From Tridacna crocea (taxonomy: Eukaryota > Mollusca > Bivalvia > Cardiida > Cardiidae), in NCBI GenBank assembly GCA_943736015.1, contig OX031070.1, forward strand, positions 39,114,173-39,178,172: a stretch of 64,000 nt of DNA. The letters run 5' to 3'. Below the pieces are notes generated by a model. It ran no database searches. It saw nothing but the letters and a program-made list of their open reading frames with translations, and was not told the DNA's origin. Below, piece by piece: positions 22,701 to 33,200 of the stretch. The first letter of the stretch is position 1. Each line of letters begins with the position of its first letter. The translations under genes were made by a program, and so were the position numbers.

Positions 22701-23587
22701 TCCAAACAATGTTAAGAGGTGTGGGAGGTATGCTACAAACTGAAGGCAGACATTGGCTATCATCAACCCTCGGAGAACTTATTTGCCTATCTTGTACCCA
22801 TACCAACAACCCCTGACTAATTTATGGCACATAATTGGGAATGTCTACAACCCTGACGAAACACCCTGTTGTAAAGATTGTAAAAAAAGGATAAAATGCT
22901 CTTTTTTCCAATGAGTTTTCAACACTTTAATACACAACACCACAGTTCCAGCTAAAATTTTACCCTTTACCACACAATTCCTAGTTATAACTACCTTGGT
23001 GAAGAAGCCCTTTGAAAACATTGTAGGAAAAGGAGAAAATGCTGGTAACCAGCATTTTCTCCTTTTCCAACAATGTTTCTATCCTATCAAAGATAATTTT
23101 TTCATTTGAACCATGTTTATATTGTTGTCTGCAGTTGCTTTCAATTTGGACAGGTCTAAAATTTTGACATAAATTTGGTAAAGAGTTAATAATCATGTCG
23201 TCTGTGAACGCTTTCAATTAGGACTACTCTACAATTTCGTCTGTTGGTAAAGACGTAATGAAAAAAATTTTTATACACATATACTTTTTCTATTTCTTTC
23301 TGACAGCGGATTACAAAAATATAAACTGGTCTTATGAATATCCCTCAAAGCCAACCAGTCGTGTCCATGATGACTTTATTTCTGTTACAAATGAGGTCAT
23401 GCAGAAAGACACATTGAGACCGATACCACCAAACAGAGCTTACATGGGCTGCAATACCTTCCCCAAACCTGATCCTATCCCAAAAGAGGTGCCTGTACCA
23501 AAATGGGGTCTTTACAATCCACCTAAATATGAAGAACCAATCAGATACAACCATTTTCCACCAATCAAATATGATGGTTATAAATAG
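19689..23587 (+). CDS. Unrecognised 164-residue Trp/Pro/Tyr-rich protein
   Basis: Four exons: 19689-19738, 20955-21012, 21980-22085 and 23307-23587, all with GT/AG borders and fitting phases, TAG at 23585-23587. It starts MAAYGFLSKPAKLPKEW. Exon 3 holds two DWY motifs (ERPDWYAWKASS and KNPDWYRRR), an imperfect internal repeat. The last exon is Pro/Lys/Tyr-rich (KPDPIPKEVPVPKWGLYNPP) and ends KYDGYK. Nine Trp in 164 residues is high. No signal peptide, membrane segment or enzyme motif. I do not recognise the family; a structural role such as an axonemal protein is a guess from composition and from the divergent X-box promoter. Introns carry PH elements and one 546-bp-family remnant. Confidence 0.82.
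19788..20004 (+). mobile_element. PH element, full, subfamily A2
   Basis: Left CCCTTTCCTAAACAATTCC pairs with right GTTTGGGAAAGGG; TTAA both sides. Clean hairpin. Confidence 0.92.
20005..20196 (-). mobile_element. PH element, left end lost
   Basis: Starts at CTTGTCCAAGTTTAAAGC; hairpin shortened on both arms (GTGGAAAAAGG then CCTTTTTCCAC) and still pairing. Confidence 0.75.
20436..20782. mobile_element. Decayed PH pieces and one arm-deleted copy
   Basis: 20436-20590 diverged (-). 20597-20782 (+) has TTAA both sides but lost the left hairpin arm, reading CAGCATGGTTACCAGC. Confidence 0.65.
20955..21012 (+). CDS. Second exon of the 164-residue gene
   Basis: Acceptor TTTCATTACAG, donor GTAAGA; reads QPKLHEWSVYHSSHPDVAR. 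Confidence 0.8.
21210..21347. mobile_element. Two joined PH end fragments
   Basis: 21210-21303 (+) stops at the hairpin centre and is followed by a - orientation left end (AAATGACAAAGATTTTGAC), then by 546-bp-family sequence. Confidence 0.65.
21348..21725 (+). mobile_element. 546-bp family, deleted and rearranged copy
   Basis: Carries GTGTCGACCTGAGCTG, TCGTCCCAAAATCTGAAGG and AGGCTACGTAGCCTTTTAAG, with the two halves joined in a different order than at 4047-4592. Ends in ACCCACCTTTAA whose TTAA is the left flank of the PH copy at 21722. Confidence 0.65.
21722..21936 (+). mobile_element. PH element, full, abutting another TTAA element
   Basis: Left CCCTTTACCATACAATCCC, right GTTTGGTAAAGGG. 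Arm ATTGTAGG faces CCCACAATG. Ends 44 bp before an exon of the 164-residue gene. Confidence 0.9.
21980..22085 (+). CDS. Third exon of the 164-residue gene
   Basis: Acceptor TTTTTGCAG, donor GTTTGT. Reads AGWCKWSAERPDWYAWKASS and on to NTVRR; DWY occurs twice. A PH element ends about 44 bp upstream. Confidence 0.85.
22130..22205 (-). repeat. SINE 3' fragment
   Basis: GTGCCAGTGCACCTGTGCATGC and CTTTCCTATAG match the tails of the SINEs at 39160 and 47137. Confidence 0.45.
22319..22547 (-). mobile_element. PH element, full
   Basis: TTAACTCTTTACCACATGAC left, GTGTGGTAATGGG and TTAA right. Arms CACTGTGGG and CCTACAGTG; centre GCTGGTTACTGGC. Confidence 0.92.
22810..23252 (+). mobile_element. PH cluster before the last exon
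   Basis: 22810-22945 decayed; 22959-23189 near full (left TTTA, right TTAA, hairpin with GTAGG); 23190-23252 a right-end piece ending 54 bp before the exon at 23307. Confidence 0.75.
23307..23587 (+). CDS. Last exon of the 164-residue gene
   Basis: Acceptor TTTCTGACAG. Reads DYKNINWSYEYPSKPTSRVH and ends FPPIKYDGYK, stop TAG. Confidence 0.88.
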
Positions 23588-24170
23588 ATTTGTGCCTAAA
23601 TGTGCTGTAGTAGTTGTTAGTATTCTATCAATTATTGTTTATTAATACTTATATAATTATGAAATAATCATGTAAACTTAGTCACTATTTTACCCGTTAG
23701 TTTGTGCTAAACATTTCAATTTCATTTGAACATTCACATGATATGTCTTGAAACTAATACTTTATTTTGCTGAGCTTATTCAAAATGTTGACTTTGGAAA
23801 AATCAAGCACACTTTTTAGGGTTGAAACTTTTGCTACATTGTTTTGAGAATATATTTTAAAAGAAACTCAATAATTTTTTTTTTTTTTTTTATAAATCAG
23901 AACTCTTATGATATATGTATGTTTCTATGAACAATAGTACAAGTACATAGATTTCTATGGCCTCCAAGACTGAAAATATGACATGCATGAACATTTTGAA
24001 CCTAGTTTTTATGGGTAAAAATAGGTATATATACAGACAGATAGTCCAGCATCAAATTTATAAGTGTAGAATTTAATCTGGAGATATTTTCAATTTCTTC
24101 TGAATTGCATGAAAGAACTATGTAATAATTTTCAAAAGGTAATGAGTGCCAAATGGTGTTGTTAATGACA
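23588..24170. other. 3' flank of the 164-residue gene, no gene
   Basis: AT-rich with a long T run near 23880. No PH element and no canonical poly(A) hexamer that I could place with confidence. Confidence 0.4.
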
Positions 24171-24593
24171 TTAACCTTTCACCAGAAAACCCTAGGTCTT
24201 AAAAATCCTGGGTTAAAAGATTTTCTTAGATATTAACTGGAAAAGGAGAAAATGCTGGTCACCCCACAGTGACAAATCCCTGGAGACAGACCATGTCATG
24301 CTGATCGGATAGACACAGAAAATGAAAATGCTTTGGATATGGACAAGCCTAAAATTAGGTTATCGAATAAAAATTTAAACTCTTTACCACACAATCAGGG
24401 GTTTAACTCTCTTGCAAAGGGCAATATTTTAGATGGGTCCTGTTTGAAAGCACTTGCAGACAACAATACTTACATGGCACATAATATGAGATTTGAATCA
24501 GATGTCTAAAAAACAATGTGGGAAAAGGAGAAAATGATGGGTACCAGCATCTTTCTTCCTCAGGGTTGTTAAAAGTCTGGATTGTAGTTTTAA
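24171..24593. mobile_element. Decayed and deleted PH elements
   Basis: 24171-24377 (+) diverged. 24403-24593 (-) has TTAA both sides but lost the right hairpin arm (GGTACCAGCATCTTTC). Confidence 0.65.
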
Positions 24594-24818
24594 CCCATTG
24601 CCAAACAACAACATTTTAGACTGGTCCAAATTGAAAGCATTTGCAGATGACAAAATAAAAGTGACTGAACATTTGAAATTTACATTGTGAAGGGTAGAAA
24701 ACTTTGTGGGAAAAGGAGAAAATGCTGGTTACCAGCATTTTCTCCTTTTCCCACAATGTTTTCCAAAGGCTTCTTTCTCAGGGGCATCAAAAGTAGGGAT
24801 TGTGTGGTAATGGGTTAA
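24590..24818 (-). mobile_element. PH element, full, chained
   Basis: Shares TTAA 24590-24593 with the copy before it. CCCATTGCCAAACAAC left, GTGTGGTAATGGG right. Confidence 0.93.
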
Positions 24819-25109
24819 GTGTTGATAGAAATATCTTTGTTGAGTTTTTGTTGAGGTTTGCTTTGTTTTAAATATTACAGTTCCGTTTTATTTTATACTG
24901 ATAATCTTTTTAGCATGAACATAATTTCATACAATATGTACTTTTTTATCTCCCGAAAGTTCCTATTTATTTTTTCAATCTCTTTTCTTACACTTTTTTA
25001 TATATTGCTGATAATCTCTGCATTCCTTTTTCGATAATCATTTTTAAATTCGGTGACAAAGGACTGTATTCATTAACCATTTTCAGGAACATTCTTGGCT
25101 GGTTTTATA

Positions 25110-25640
25110 AGGACTTTGAAATTCTAACATGGCATAATTATCATGAGTTTGGCTCTATAAACACAGCACATTGTAAGCGTATAAGAATCTATGTTATTCT
25201 ATAGAGAGTGATGTTATTCTGTATAACATAAGTTATTCAATGGAATATAATATGCATCTGCATTTTACGCTGCAGTATGAACTTGTTTTCCTTTCATTAA
25301 CCCTTTCCCAAACGATAAGTTTTAGACTCTTCCAAATTCAAAGAGTCTGCAGACGACAATTTAAAATTTGATAAAAATGGCAGAAAGTTCTCCAAAAGGG
25401 TAGAAAACACTGCGGAAAAGGAGAAATTGCTCGTTACTAGCAATTTCTCCATTTCCCACAGTGTTTTCTAATGGCTTGTACTCCAGACACGTAAAAACCA
25501 GGGCTTGTTTGGGAAAGAGTTAAGAGTTGGTCATGTTAGAATCGAAATAATCTCCTTTCTGTCGTGGTTTATCATTCAGAAAACCACTTTGTGAGTTATG
25601 CGACGCAATGAATAACCTACTCAGGCTATTCTTTCTCTGA
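25110..25640 (-). mobile_element. Relative of the 4654-5045 foldback element, split by a PH copy
   Basis: CTAACATGGCATAATTATCA, GAACTTGTTTTCCTTTCA and, after the PH insertion, GTCATGTTAGAATCG and CGTGGTTTATCATTCAG match 4800-5045 and the 4654 hairpin in reverse. Confidence 0.65.
25297..25523 (-). mobile_element. PH element, subfamily C
   Basis: Ends CCCTTTCCCAAAC and GTTTGGGAAAGAG; hairpin centre GAAATTGCTCG/TAGCAATTTC instead of GAAAATGCTGG. TTAA on both sides; the homologous unoccupied site is near 4840. Confidence 0.92.
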
Positions 25641-25914
25641 GTTGTGAAAACAAGGGATTGTTTGGTAAAGGGTTAACAGGTACATTAACCCTTTACCACA
25701 CGACAAAATTTTAGACCGGTCTAAATTGAAAGCATTTGCAGACGAAAACAATAAATGCAAGTCAAAAATTGAAATTTGTTTTCAGCAGAGTAGAAAACAT
25801 TGTGGGAACAGGAGAAAATGCTGGTTATCAGCATTTTCTCCTTTTCCCACAATGTTTTCAAAAGGCTTCTTTCTCTGGGTCGTTAAAAGTTGGGATTGTG
25901 TGGTAAAGAGTTAA
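25622..25914 (-). mobile_element. PH right-end piece and a full PH element
   Basis: 25622-25678 is a right end only. 25686-25914 is full, with CCCTTTACCACACGAC left, GTGTGGTAAAGAG right and TTAA both sides. Confidence 0.9.
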
Positions 25915-26209
25915 GCCCCCTTTTCTCAGAGCATGACTCAAATTATATTTTGTTGCGTTTTCTTGAAATCATACGTTTACAACTTTGATAATCTTGTTTA
26001 TTATAAACCAAGCAGTGAAATCCTGGAATTTCCCAGTGTAATAAATTTTGATATCATCACTATGACGATATCAACTTTCACTTTTACATCCTGCCGTAAT
26101 TTAGGAACTACTTTTTTTTTTTTTCATTAAGCACTTATAAACAGTTTTTGCTGTTTTTCAAATGAAAAATTAAAAATAATAATATTAATAAGGTACATAA
26201 TAAATAGAA

Positions 26210-26359
26210 TAATCAACTGGTTATTTTTGATATGAAAAATATCTCACTCGGATGCATCGTAAGGCGTTAAAAAAAATTGTGCTGTGCACTTGTTTTTTCA
26301 ACGCCTAACAACGCATCCTCGCCAGATATTTTTCATATCAAAAATAACCAGTTGATTAT
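26210..26359. repeat. Foldback hairpin, 60-bp arms
   Basis: ATAATCAACTGGTTATTTTT and its complement end the arms; about 54 of 60 positions pair. Loop region contains GTGCTGTGCAC. Confidence 0.88.
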
Positions 26360-27024
26360 CCTCTATAAATCTGCTTCTCTGTCTTTGCTCAATAAGATTA
26401 TGTATTGCTGAACAGAAGGATTTTTTAATGCACTGTTACAATATCACTATGAATTCTACCTGCACTTCAATAGAATATTTAAGTTACAATCAACTGTTTG
26501 TGTGTTGTGATTTCATGTCCTTGTCCAAGGGTGTAAACTGATTTACATAGAGGATATTTGGTATTTTTTTGAAGAAAATAAATCTGCCTGTATTTGACCC
26601 ATTTTATTTCAATGATAGAAAATATAAAAACAACAAGACAATACCACACAATATTACTTATTATACTGCAAACAAATTTCTCTAAATCTGATTGGTTAAC
26701 ATGCTGGGAACATATACATAATCATGTACCCTGGCAAAAACCATGTAAAGCCAGTTTCCTTTTAGAATACCCCATAAACATCACTGCACTTGCAACAAAA
26801 CATCCAAATTGATCAATCGATCACCAGAATGCATGTTTATGCATCAAACTGCATGTTTTTGTGACGTCATTTCCCAGTGACGTCAGTTTTCATTGAATTG
26901 GGGCACTCAGAAGGGAATTTCTATTTCACCAGCATACTTGATTCGCAAGACTATAAAACAGGAAAATTTCGCTTAATACCCTCTGAAAGTGTATAACTTT
27001 GCAGTATAATAAATTTGTTGTACA
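26360..27024. other. Unannotated stretch
   Basis: No PH element, gene or repeat recognised. Contains GTGACGTCATTTCCCAGTGA with ACGTCA twice, which could be regulatory. Confidence 0.3.
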
Positions 27025-27153
27025 GTCAAGTGTCAGGGGACTTGGGAAACTTGTTCATGGCTGTGGTGAATCATGTCGCCACCTCTCCATCGGCTAGGGG
27101 CGACATGATTAACCACAGCCATGAACAAGTTTCAAAGTCCCCTGCCATCTGAC
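27025..27153. repeat. Foldback hairpin, 55-bp arms
   Basis: CTTGTTCATGGCTGTGGT and its complement lie in arms of about 55 bp, with a loop CACCTCTCCATCGGCTAGG; few mismatches. Confidence 0.9.
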
Positions 27154-27304
27154 CGAACAACTAACAATGTACTACTTTATCTGTTCTTTGACACCCCTCA
27201 GACATACACACAAGTATGGAATACTAAAGTCTGTCTATACCGAAACTCCACTAGTCTATCATAGAGCACTGAAATTTTCATTTTAAATTGAATACATTTA
27301 TTTT

Positions 27305-27540
27305 AGTTTGTATTGAAATTTAATGCCATTTTACTCCGGTCATATCCTGTTTCCTAGCTTTCCCACACCAGCAATGACACAACTTTCTTTCCAAAGCCAC
27401 TGACTACTTTTCTCACATGCATCAGAGGTGAGAGGCGAAATATCGCCAGAAAGACAGTTGGCCATAACCAGGTATCAAACCCATGACCTTCAGGTCACAA
27501 GTCAGATACGCCAACCACTGAGCCAGCCGGCCAGGCTACA
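27305..27540 (-). mobile_element. tRNA-derived SINE
   Basis: On the - strand: GGCTGGCTCAGTGGTTGG (A box) and GGGTTTGATACC (B box), then a body with ATGCATGTGAGAAAAGTAG. Same family as 31008 and 31414. Confidence 0.8.
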
Positions 27541-27968
27541 TTTATTTTACATCTTTTGAAAAATAAGTTCTTGCATCTTATACAAATCTCTCACCTTTTC
27601 GCTATCTGGAGCTATACCAGTACTCATCTGGCATGGGTAGGCCAATTTACAATCTTGAAATTCTCACAGGTCTATCATTATACACTGTTACTAAAACTCT
27701 CATAATGGGCAATGCTTCTATATTATATACAGTAGCAACTTTACATATCATTATATAATTATGATATAGAGGCCTTGCACAAATGTGCTATTTTTAGCAG
27801 CAGACCAATGAAAAATTCAGTGTTCTAGGTAGACCAATTGATCTTCAGAGCCCTATAGTTCCATACAAAACAAAAATATACACCAGCTCTGTTGCTTGAC
27901 AGTGCTGTGGTCCACTTACATGTACTTGAGGATATAAATACAATCTCGTAAATTATACTATCTTGAGA

Positions 27969-28380
27969 TTAACTTTTTACCATATGACAAAATTTTAGGC
28001 TGGTCCAAATGAACCCTTCAACTAACAACAACGGAGTTTCATGTCCATGTAGAAGAGGCATTTTGAAAAACATCCTGGGAAAAGGAGAAAATGCTGGTAA
28101 CCAGCATTTTCTCCTTTTCCCACCATGTTTTTTACCCTGTATAAGAACTTAAGTTCCTTTGTTCCACCTGCAAATTTATTTCAGTTGTTTGAGAAAGGGT
28201 AAATGGCATTTTGCAGCCGACATATTGACTGTAACAAAGAGAAAGGATTTTTGTATGATACGGTGGAAAACATTATGGTTAATGCTGGTAGCCAGCATTT
28301 TCTTCATTTTTTCTTTCCTCACAATGTTTTCAAATACCCAATGCTTTCTTCCCAGGGCTCATCAAAAGGTTTATTTTGTA
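27969..28380. mobile_element. PH fragments
   Basis: 27969-28010 a left end (-); 28010-28205 a + copy with clean hairpin but decayed ends; 28205-28380 a diverged - copy with AATGCTGGTAGCCAGCATT. Confidence 0.7.
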
Positions 28381-28490
28381 CATATTGCGGCAGTCCATCA
28401 AGAGAAAGCCATTTTTATATCTCCACAAAGAGGTAAGACAGGGGTGTGGGGTTTAATACTGGAATGTTTGTCTGTCCATTCATAGGCTTG

Positions 28491-28517
28491 CCTCTCTCTC
28501 TCTCTCTCTCCTGTCTG

Positions 28518-28554
<37 letters not shown>
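28491..28554. repeat. (CT)n microsatellite
   Basis: Two runs of CT repeats separated by TGTCTGCTT. Confidence 0.95.
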
Positions 28555-28557
<3 letters not shown>

Positions 28558-28581
28558 CTGCTCATAACACATCAACGAGTC

Positions 28582-28811
28582 TTAACCCCTTTACCACATA
28601 ATACCAACTTTTAACGACCCTGAGAAAGAAGCCTTTTGAAAATACTGTAGGAAAAGAAGAAAATGCTGGTAACTAGCATTTTCTCCTTTTCCCACAATGT
28701 TTTCTTCCCTTCCCACACCAAATTTCAACATTTCAGTGTCATTTATTGTGTCATCTGCAAGTGCTTTCAATTTGGACCAGTCTATATTTTTTTCGTTCAG
28801 TAAAGAGTTAA
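28582..28811 (+). mobile_element. PH element, full
   Basis: CCCCTTTACCACATAATACC left, CGTTCAGTAAAGAG right; arm ATACTGTAGG faces CCCACAATG. Confidence 0.9.
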
Positions 28812-28915
28812 CAGACACTTATCCCTCTCGTCTTAACCCATGAACCCATAACCATGTAAATATAAAATTTTAGGTTACAGCTTTTGACAGATTTTAAATA
28901 CATATATCGGACAAG

Positions 28916-29482
28916 ATAACTCCTTATCACACAATAAAATTACAGAACTGAGCATCTTGTAAGTATTTGCAGGCAGACAAAAGAAAATAAACCTGAATGA
29001 AATAGAAAAATTTGTCATGGAGCGTGTACAAATCATTGTTGGGAAAGGAGAAAAGGCTAGTAAGCAGCATCTTCTTCTCACAATGTTTTCAATTGCCTCT
29101 CTCCTTTGGGAGATTGTGTGGGAAAGGGTTAAACTAGCAATTCCCCATTTTCCCTAATATTTTCCATATTATTTGAGCCCAAATCTGTGAATAATTGATT
29201 GCACCTGCAAAAACCTAGATAAGCCTGCTCTTTCTGTACAGCGTTAAATGATACAAAACATTTCTTTAACCCTTTACTACATGGCAAAATTATAGATCTG
29301 TTCAAACTGAAAGCATTTGTAGATGACAATTTCATAGTGGGTTAGGGTTAGATAAAATTTTCCTTTGTTACGATAGAAAACTTTGTGGGAAAAGGAGAAA
29401 ATGCTGGTTACCACCATTTTCTCCTTTTCCCACAATGTTTTCAAAAGGCTTTTTCCTCTGGGTCATTAAAAGTAACAATTTA
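28916..29482. mobile_element. PH copies, two decayed and one near full
   Basis: 28916-29132 (-) diverged with TTAA right; 29132-29200 a scrap; 29266-29482 (-) begins TTAACCCTTTACTACATGG with a good hairpin but no right end. Confidence 0.7.
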
Positions 29483-29725
29483 AATTTTTAGCAACAACTG
29501 CTATCCTTTCAAAGTAAAATTTTATCCTTTTAGGGACATCAATTTGGACAAGGCCAATTTTTTTTTTCTATTGGTAAAGAGTCGAATGCTTTCATTACCA
29601 GCAAATCTAAATTTTGTCCTCTGGTAAAGACATAAGACAGACTTCGTGAAAGAATTTTCAATCGTCATTCCAAAACTATAAACATATTGCATTTTTGCCC
29701 AGAACAAAGAAATTTGTCCCTCCTC

Positions 29726-30220
29726 TTAGCTTGCCTCCACTCTCTCACTGTCACTTCCTTCACACATCTTTTCCATTTCCGGGGCAACATCCTGCACTGG
29801 ACAGTCACTTTCTGCATTATTTCTTGTTCCCATAACAATATTATCACCGGATAGAGGTAACAGTGGAGACGGTAATTGATCTAAGCTTTCGGAATCTTCG
29901 TCAAGGTCAACTTTCACTTTACGAGGTTTGATAATTAGTGGAGCTCTTTCTAATACACTTTGCACTTCCTGTTTAAAGTTTTCTTTGAAGTCTTTGATAT
30001 CTTGTTGCAATTGTAAAGCCTCGGCCATAACTTTTTCCTGTCGCTGTCTCAAATCTGCCCTCGTTTTCATGTTATCATACATCAGCTGTAGCCCTTCACA
30101 AATGTATTGATTCCCACTTGAAGGAGGTATGGCTTCCCCCGACATGTAGCGGTCAAACTCATGCTGGGTCAAAGCCAGGGATTCAGCTGTTATGTTCTCA
30201 ATAAAGGATACTGCACAACA
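29726..30220 (-). CDS. RABGEF1: RABGEF1 terminal exon
   Basis: 164 codons and TAA. Starts [20 protein letters not shown], contains [14 protein letters not shown], a coiled coil ([19 protein letters not shown]) and [12 protein letters not shown], then an acidic tail ending RVEAS. Acceptor TTTCTTTTGCAG. Confidence 0.95.
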   Translation of the reverse strand, partial: CCAVSFIENITAESLALTQHEFDRYMSGEAIPPSSGNQYICEGLQLMYDNMKTRADLRQRQEKVMAEALQLQQDIKDFKENFKQEVQSVLERAPLIIKPRKVKVDLDEDSESLDQLPSPLLPLSGDNIVMGTRNNAESDCPVQDVAPEMEKMCEGSDSERVEAS

Positions 30221-33200
30221 CTGCAAAAGAAACAAATTGACATCAAAAATAAAGCCTCTGATAGCATTGTAAGGAAAGGAGGGTATCCTGCCTCTGAAGA
30301 TAAATAGCATTTTCTTCTTTTCCCACAATGGTTTCTACTATTTCAGAGACAAATCCAACCATTTGAACAACATTTGTCTTTTCAAAATGCTTTATCAAGT
30401 CAAACAGTGTGAAAATATCCTACAAGGTTTCACATTAGTACAACAGTATGAATATATCTAAAACAGCGTCAAATAGTATGATAATATCTTACAAGGTTTC
30501 AAACAGTATGAAAATATTTAGAACGGCTTCAAAATGTATGAAAATATCTTACAAAGTTCCAAACTATATGCAAATTTCTAGTTAGACTTTAAATGGTACA
30601 CAAACATGTTCCATAAAGGTGTCAAACAGTATGTACATATCTAGAGAGACTTCAAATAGTATGTAAAAAATCTTACATGGTTTCAAGCAGTATGAAAATA
30701 TCTAGAAAGACTTTTACTCTTTACCACACAAGAAAATTTTAGACTGGTCCAAATTGAAAGTATTTGCAGACGACAACATAACTGAAGAATTAAAATTTTG
30801 GTTTGGGAAGGATAGAAAACACTGTGGGAAAAGGAGAAAATGCTGGTTACCAGCATTTTCTCCTTTTCCTACAGTGTTTTCAAAAGGCTTCTTTCTCAGA
30901 GTCGTTAAAAGTCGGGATTGTGTGGTAAAGAGTTAGATAGAACAGTATAAAAACATCTTACAAAGTTTCCAACAGTTTGAAAATATCTTACAAGATTTCA
31001 AAGAGTACAACTTTATTTGTTTGTATCCAAGTTATATGCTGTCTTAAAAGCTTAGGTCATATCACGATGGCCAGGGCACCTATGCATGTGTTTCCTGGCT
31101 TTCTCACACAAGTTCCGAGACAAATTTCCTTCCAAGTCACTGACTGCTTCTCTTACATGCATCGGAAGTGATTGCAAGAAAGTAAGTTAGCCACAAGAAG
31201 GTATCAAACCCACAAAGCCCCAGAGTCCGTATTCACCAACCATTCTTAAGAACATTCTTTGTCTTACTCTCCAAGATTCTCTAACTGTGAAAGTATCAAG
31301 ACTTCTGATTGGCTAAACCATTTGGTTCTGTTACTTTCACACTGACAAAATTCTGACGAATAAGACTAAGAATGTTCTTAAGAACGGACCCAGGTCACAA
31401 GTCCGATATGCTATGGTTGGTTGTATTGGGCTTTAACGCCACTTTAACACCTCAGGTCATATCATGACGCACATGTATTTCCTGGCTTTCTCACACCGGT
31501 ACTTACACTACTTTCTTTCCAAAGCCACCGTCTACTTTTCTCACATGCTTCAGCAGAGGTGAGACGCCAAAATATGCCGGAAAGAAGGTTCGCCACAACC
31601 AGGTATTGAACTCACAACCACCAGGTCATGAGTCCTACACGCTCATCACTGAGCCACCCGGGTGGGCCCGATTTGCTAACAATTGAACTACCTGGCCAAG
31701 CTACAAAGAGTATGAAAATATCCTACAAGATTTAAAACAGTAAGAAAAATCTTACAAGGTTAGTGAAGTAATATCCTGCTTCTCCTTTCATAAGCCGACT
31801 TGGATTCGAAAACCTGGTAATGAACTGTATATTGGACTGTAAAAGGGGCGGATTTGCTTTCAGTATGATGTATATAAGTGATGGTAGAAAGTCGTCTGCA
31901 TTGGCAGGTCCCTCTTTCGATAACTTGAGAATTTCAAAAATGTGTTGGCAGCATCGCACTATACAAGCAAGTTTGTCCTGTGGTGCCTTTTTGGTGTTCA
32001 TCTCGATCATTTCTGAAGAAGCAGATAGGAAACAATAGTGACTGTTCTCAACCCTTTACCACACTACAACAATTAAAACCTTTTCAAATTAAAAGCACTT
32101 GCAGCCAAAAATGAAGACATGACTCAAACGATGGAATTCATCTTGGATGGGGTAGATAACATTGTGGGAAAAGGAGACAATGCTAGTGACCAACATTTTC
32201 TCCTTTTCCTACAGTGTTTTGAGAGAATTCATCTTCTTAGTCGTTAAAAGTCATGACTGTCTCATGAAGTGTCAACTCTTTATTATACAAACCCACGACC
32301 CTGTAGAAAGAGGCTTTAGAAAATATTGTGGGAATAGAAAAAAATGCTGGTAACAAATCTCATCACAGGTATCCAATGACAAGACATTGCAAAACCAAAG
32401 CTAGACAGGCAATTTCGTTGAAATGATATTTCGTGCCGTAAAAGACCTCCCAGTTTGCCATTTTGGCCATTTTGCATAAAAAAAAAAAAAAATTCTCGGC
32501 AGAATGGGTTATTGTACAAATGTATAAAGTTTCACAAAATTCTGTCAAATGCTATTGGAGATATTCACCCCCGAATGGACACACAGACGAACACAAGGAA
32601 GGACAGACAGAAGGACTAATGAACAACGCTAAAACTATATCCCTCCGCCATCGGCAGGGGATAAAAATCAGGAAACACAGGAACTGGTGAAGTGTTGCAA
32701 ATGCTTTCAATTTGGACCAGTCTAAAATTTCGTCGTTAGGTAAAGAGTTAAGCTCTTTTATGATAGAGCATTGCTTATAAATTTTAGTGTACTTTTCTAG
32801 TATTCATAAAAAAGAAAAAATTCTCACTTCTTCATCCTGAAACCATTAAAGCTGTATTACACGAATAAATCAACATGAAATAGATGACCTCTATTATCAT
32901 ATACTGTATTACATGCTTGAATTATTGCCGTAACTTAGCTTCCGCTAATGTCATCTGCATGTGGAACTTAATGCATGATTTTTAACTCTTTATACAGCTA
33001 ATGCATTTATCGTGTCTTCAAGGAATACTGAAATAAACATTATATTGTTGGTTTAAATTGGTAATACCTGGCCGGTGACATAGATATAGGATGAACTTTC
33101 CATGTAGTCTGATCTTGATCCATGTCACCCGCAATTTAAGCTCTCATGTTTTGACCATGGCACTATATGGCTGAAACCCTACATTTACCGTTAACAGAAT

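Larger units (their letters stand above)
31008..31703 (-). mobile_element. tRNA-derived SINE, twice interrupted
   Basis: Flanked by CAAAGAGTA at 30999-31007 and 31704-31712 (target duplication). Interrupted at 31224-31390 by a DNA element and at 31414-31667 by a second SINE; removing both leaves about 275 bp. Confidence 0.75.
30396..31755. repeat. Minisatellite with splice-donor-like units, interrupted
   Basis: Units of roughly 33 bp (CTTACAAGGTTTCAAACAGT, ATGAAAATATC) at 30396-30712, 30937-31007 and 31704-31755. Interrupted by a PH element at 30714-30936 and a SINE nest at 31008-31703. On the - strand the unit reads AACCTTGTAAGAT, identical to the exon/intron junction of the RABGEF1 exon at 31756. 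Confidence 0.8.

Noticed and set aside
23345..23554. 69-codon Trp-rich frame on the - strand
   Set aside because: Antisense shadow of the last exon of the 164-residue gene.
29928..30110. Cys/Ser-rich 60-codon frame on the + strand
   Set aside because: It is the antisense shadow of the RABGEF1 terminal exon.
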